A stretch of DNA of 17,371 nt from Dinochytrium kinnereticum (taxonomy: Eukaryota > Chytridiomycota > Chytridiomycetes > Chytridiales > Chytridiaceae): contig JADGJT010000375.1 of assembly GCA_027604005.1 (NCBI GenBank), forward strand, positions 532-17,902, written 5' to 3'. Below, piece after piece: positions 16,299 to 17,371 of the stretch. Both the position numbers and the translations under genes were made by a program. Every line of letters begins with the position of its first letter. The stretch's first letter is position 1. The notes under the pieces were generated by a model. The model did not search any database. It had not been told where the DNA came from and was given only the letters and a program-made list of their open reading frames with translations.

Positions 16299-17371
16299 CT
16301 ACTTCGTAAGTATTACTTTTTTGTGTTTGTAAAAAGGAGGGCTAGCAGTTCTTGTTGCCGACCTAAGCTTAGCGGACCTTGAATTCAACTTGTAAGGAGC
16401 GATGTTAGCACGAACGAGCACGTACCGTGAACGAGAATTGGCCTCGATCTCTTCACTGGTCGGTAGAACTAAATAAAATAAGGACGAGAGAGGCTATTGA
16501 TATAAAGTAGAAGCTTTTTAATATAAACAGCAAAATAATAACCTGGCTTCTTGCTTATGCTAGTCAACGATGGGGTTTCGGAGGGAGGAGACAGGCTCAC
16601 TTGCATTTCTCTACCTTCTTAAGTTCGAAATACAAAAGGAAAAGACCCAACCTTATCACATGATCTGGCCGACATTTGCAAAGTTACATTTTCCGATTTT
16701 ATATATATAAAAAAACCAAAAAAAACCATCAGCATGATTACCTTTTAAACCCGAGCGTATAACGTCTATACCGGCATAGCCTTTACCAAATTTGTTTTTC
16801 CAAAACCGCATCCCTAATCCTCTATTCGCTAATGCACAATACTTCATGAAATTTTTCACTATTCTATCTTCCAGAGAATGAAAAGTTATCGTGACAAGCT
16901 TTCCTTCTGGCCGCAGAAGAGCTTCTGCTGCCTCTAAGCCACTTCCAAGCTCATTAAGCTATATCTATTAGTTCAGCCAATTCCCACATAAATGCCTCAT
17001 CGTTGATGTATATTCTCAGACTTATCGTAAGTGTTAGATAGGTTAGAAATTTTTAACATACGCCTGAAACCTTAAAAATTTAGTTTGATCAGCTGTTTTG
17101 TAATTACGTCTTCGCAGCCGGGTGATTTAACTTATCAGTCCTACCAAATCCTCTTTCTCGCCGTTCTGGAGGGAGTACTTTTAAAACCACAGCTGCAAGT
17201 TCGGAGGAATCTCGGAATGGCCGTTCATTTCTTGAATTTACAATAGCTCGTGCAATCTGGCGCGCTCTCCGTTCCTCCCCATACTTGCAAAGTATTAACA
17301 TTCATGAAGCACAACTCACAAACTTTGTCAATAATCTCCGCTAACTGATCGAAAGAATATGCTTCAAATGC
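16299..17371 (-). CDS. METTL15: rRNA (cytosine-N4) methyltransferase, METTL15/RsmH type (partial, 5' end outside window)
   Basis: Exons in the window are 17371-17324, 17283-17108, 17070-17062, 17020-16996, 16958-16742, 16617-16543, 16468-16426 and 16377-16299. They code 223 residues up to the stop; the N-terminus lies beyond 17371. RsmH signatures are [106 protein letters not shown]. In bacteria RsmH methylates 16S C1402, and METTL15 does the equivalent in mitochondrial small-subunit rRNA, so a mitochondrial role is expected. A 9-nt microexon (17062-17070) and a GC-AG intron (16959-16995) are needed to rebuild the [13 protein letters not shown] motif. The 124-bp intron (16618-16741) before the low-complexity insert is less certain. 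Confidence 0.9.
16959..16995 (-). other. METTL15: GC-AG intron of METTL15
   Basis: A 37-bp intron, donor GATGAG|GCATTT, acceptor GATATAG, phase 0. It joins RIYINDE to [12 protein letters not shown]. The GT at GTGGGAATT inside it would break the frame. Confidence 0.8.
17062..17070 (-). other. METTL15: 9-nt internal microexon of METTL15
   Basis: Nine bases (G TTT CAG GC) between introns of 37 bp (GTAATT...TTTAAG) and 41 bp (GTATGT...GATAAG). They supply the end of Thr, then Phe-Gln and the start of Ala in the near-invariant TFQALRI motif. Confidence 0.85.

Noticed and set aside
1..17371. Mobile elements, tRNA genes, CRISPR arrays, prophage or bacterial operons
   Set aside because: No transposase or reverse-transcriptase motifs, long terminal or inverted repeats, cloverleaf-like sequences or regularly spaced repeats were seen on either strand.

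Overview
The window looks like nuclear DNA of an intron-dense fungus, most likely an early-diverging zoosporic (chytrid-like) one. The reasons are 53 short spliceosomal introns reconstructed by hand (36-159 bp, median about 44 bp), a fungal-type MTFP1 protein, an expansin-like secreted protein and an Fes1-type nucleotide exchange factor, next to genes kept in flagellated opisthokonts (roadblock dynein light chain, HDHD2, METTL15). The lineage is inferred from gene content only. Twelve protein-coding genes were found. No tRNA, rRNA, transposon, CRISPR array or prokaryotic-style operon was seen.

Left block (1-6798): four genes, all on the minus strand. A GC-rich, low-complexity gene of unknown function (269-2929, about 843 aa) lies between simple-sequence tracts. 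It is followed by MTFP1 (3191-4029, mitochondrial inner-membrane fission factor), a secreted expansin-like protein (4124-5241) and the spindle-checkpoint WD40 protein BUB3 (5515-6798).

Right block (5515-17371): nine consecutive genes strictly alternate in strand: BUB3(-), NEP1/EMG1(+), HDHD2-like phosphatase(-), an unknown single-pass membrane protein(+), roadblock dynein light chain(-), PI4-kinase beta/Pik1(+), Fes1/HspBP1(-), MAD2L2/Rev7(+) and METTL15/RsmH(-, cut by the window end). Start-to-start gaps are 81, 47, 70 and 169 bp. Stop-to-stop gaps are 27, 153, 119 and 19 bp. The divergent pairs must share promoter DNA, and the 27- and 19-bp convergent pairs probably make overlapping 3' ends.

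The genes are ordinary housekeeping functions (rRNA modification in cytosol and mitochondria, phosphoinositide signalling at the Golgi, checkpoint and translesion or mitotic HORMA proteins, Hsp70 cofactor, dynein, mitochondrial division). I see no single pathway joining them and no new multi-gene system. The unusual content is in gene structure: three GC-AG introns, a 9-nt internal microexon in METTL15 and a 16-nt one in the dynein gene, introns down to 36 bp, 3' splice sites that prefer TAG and AAG over CAG, and several stop-free 3n introns, one of which splits the catalytic loop of the PI4-kinase.
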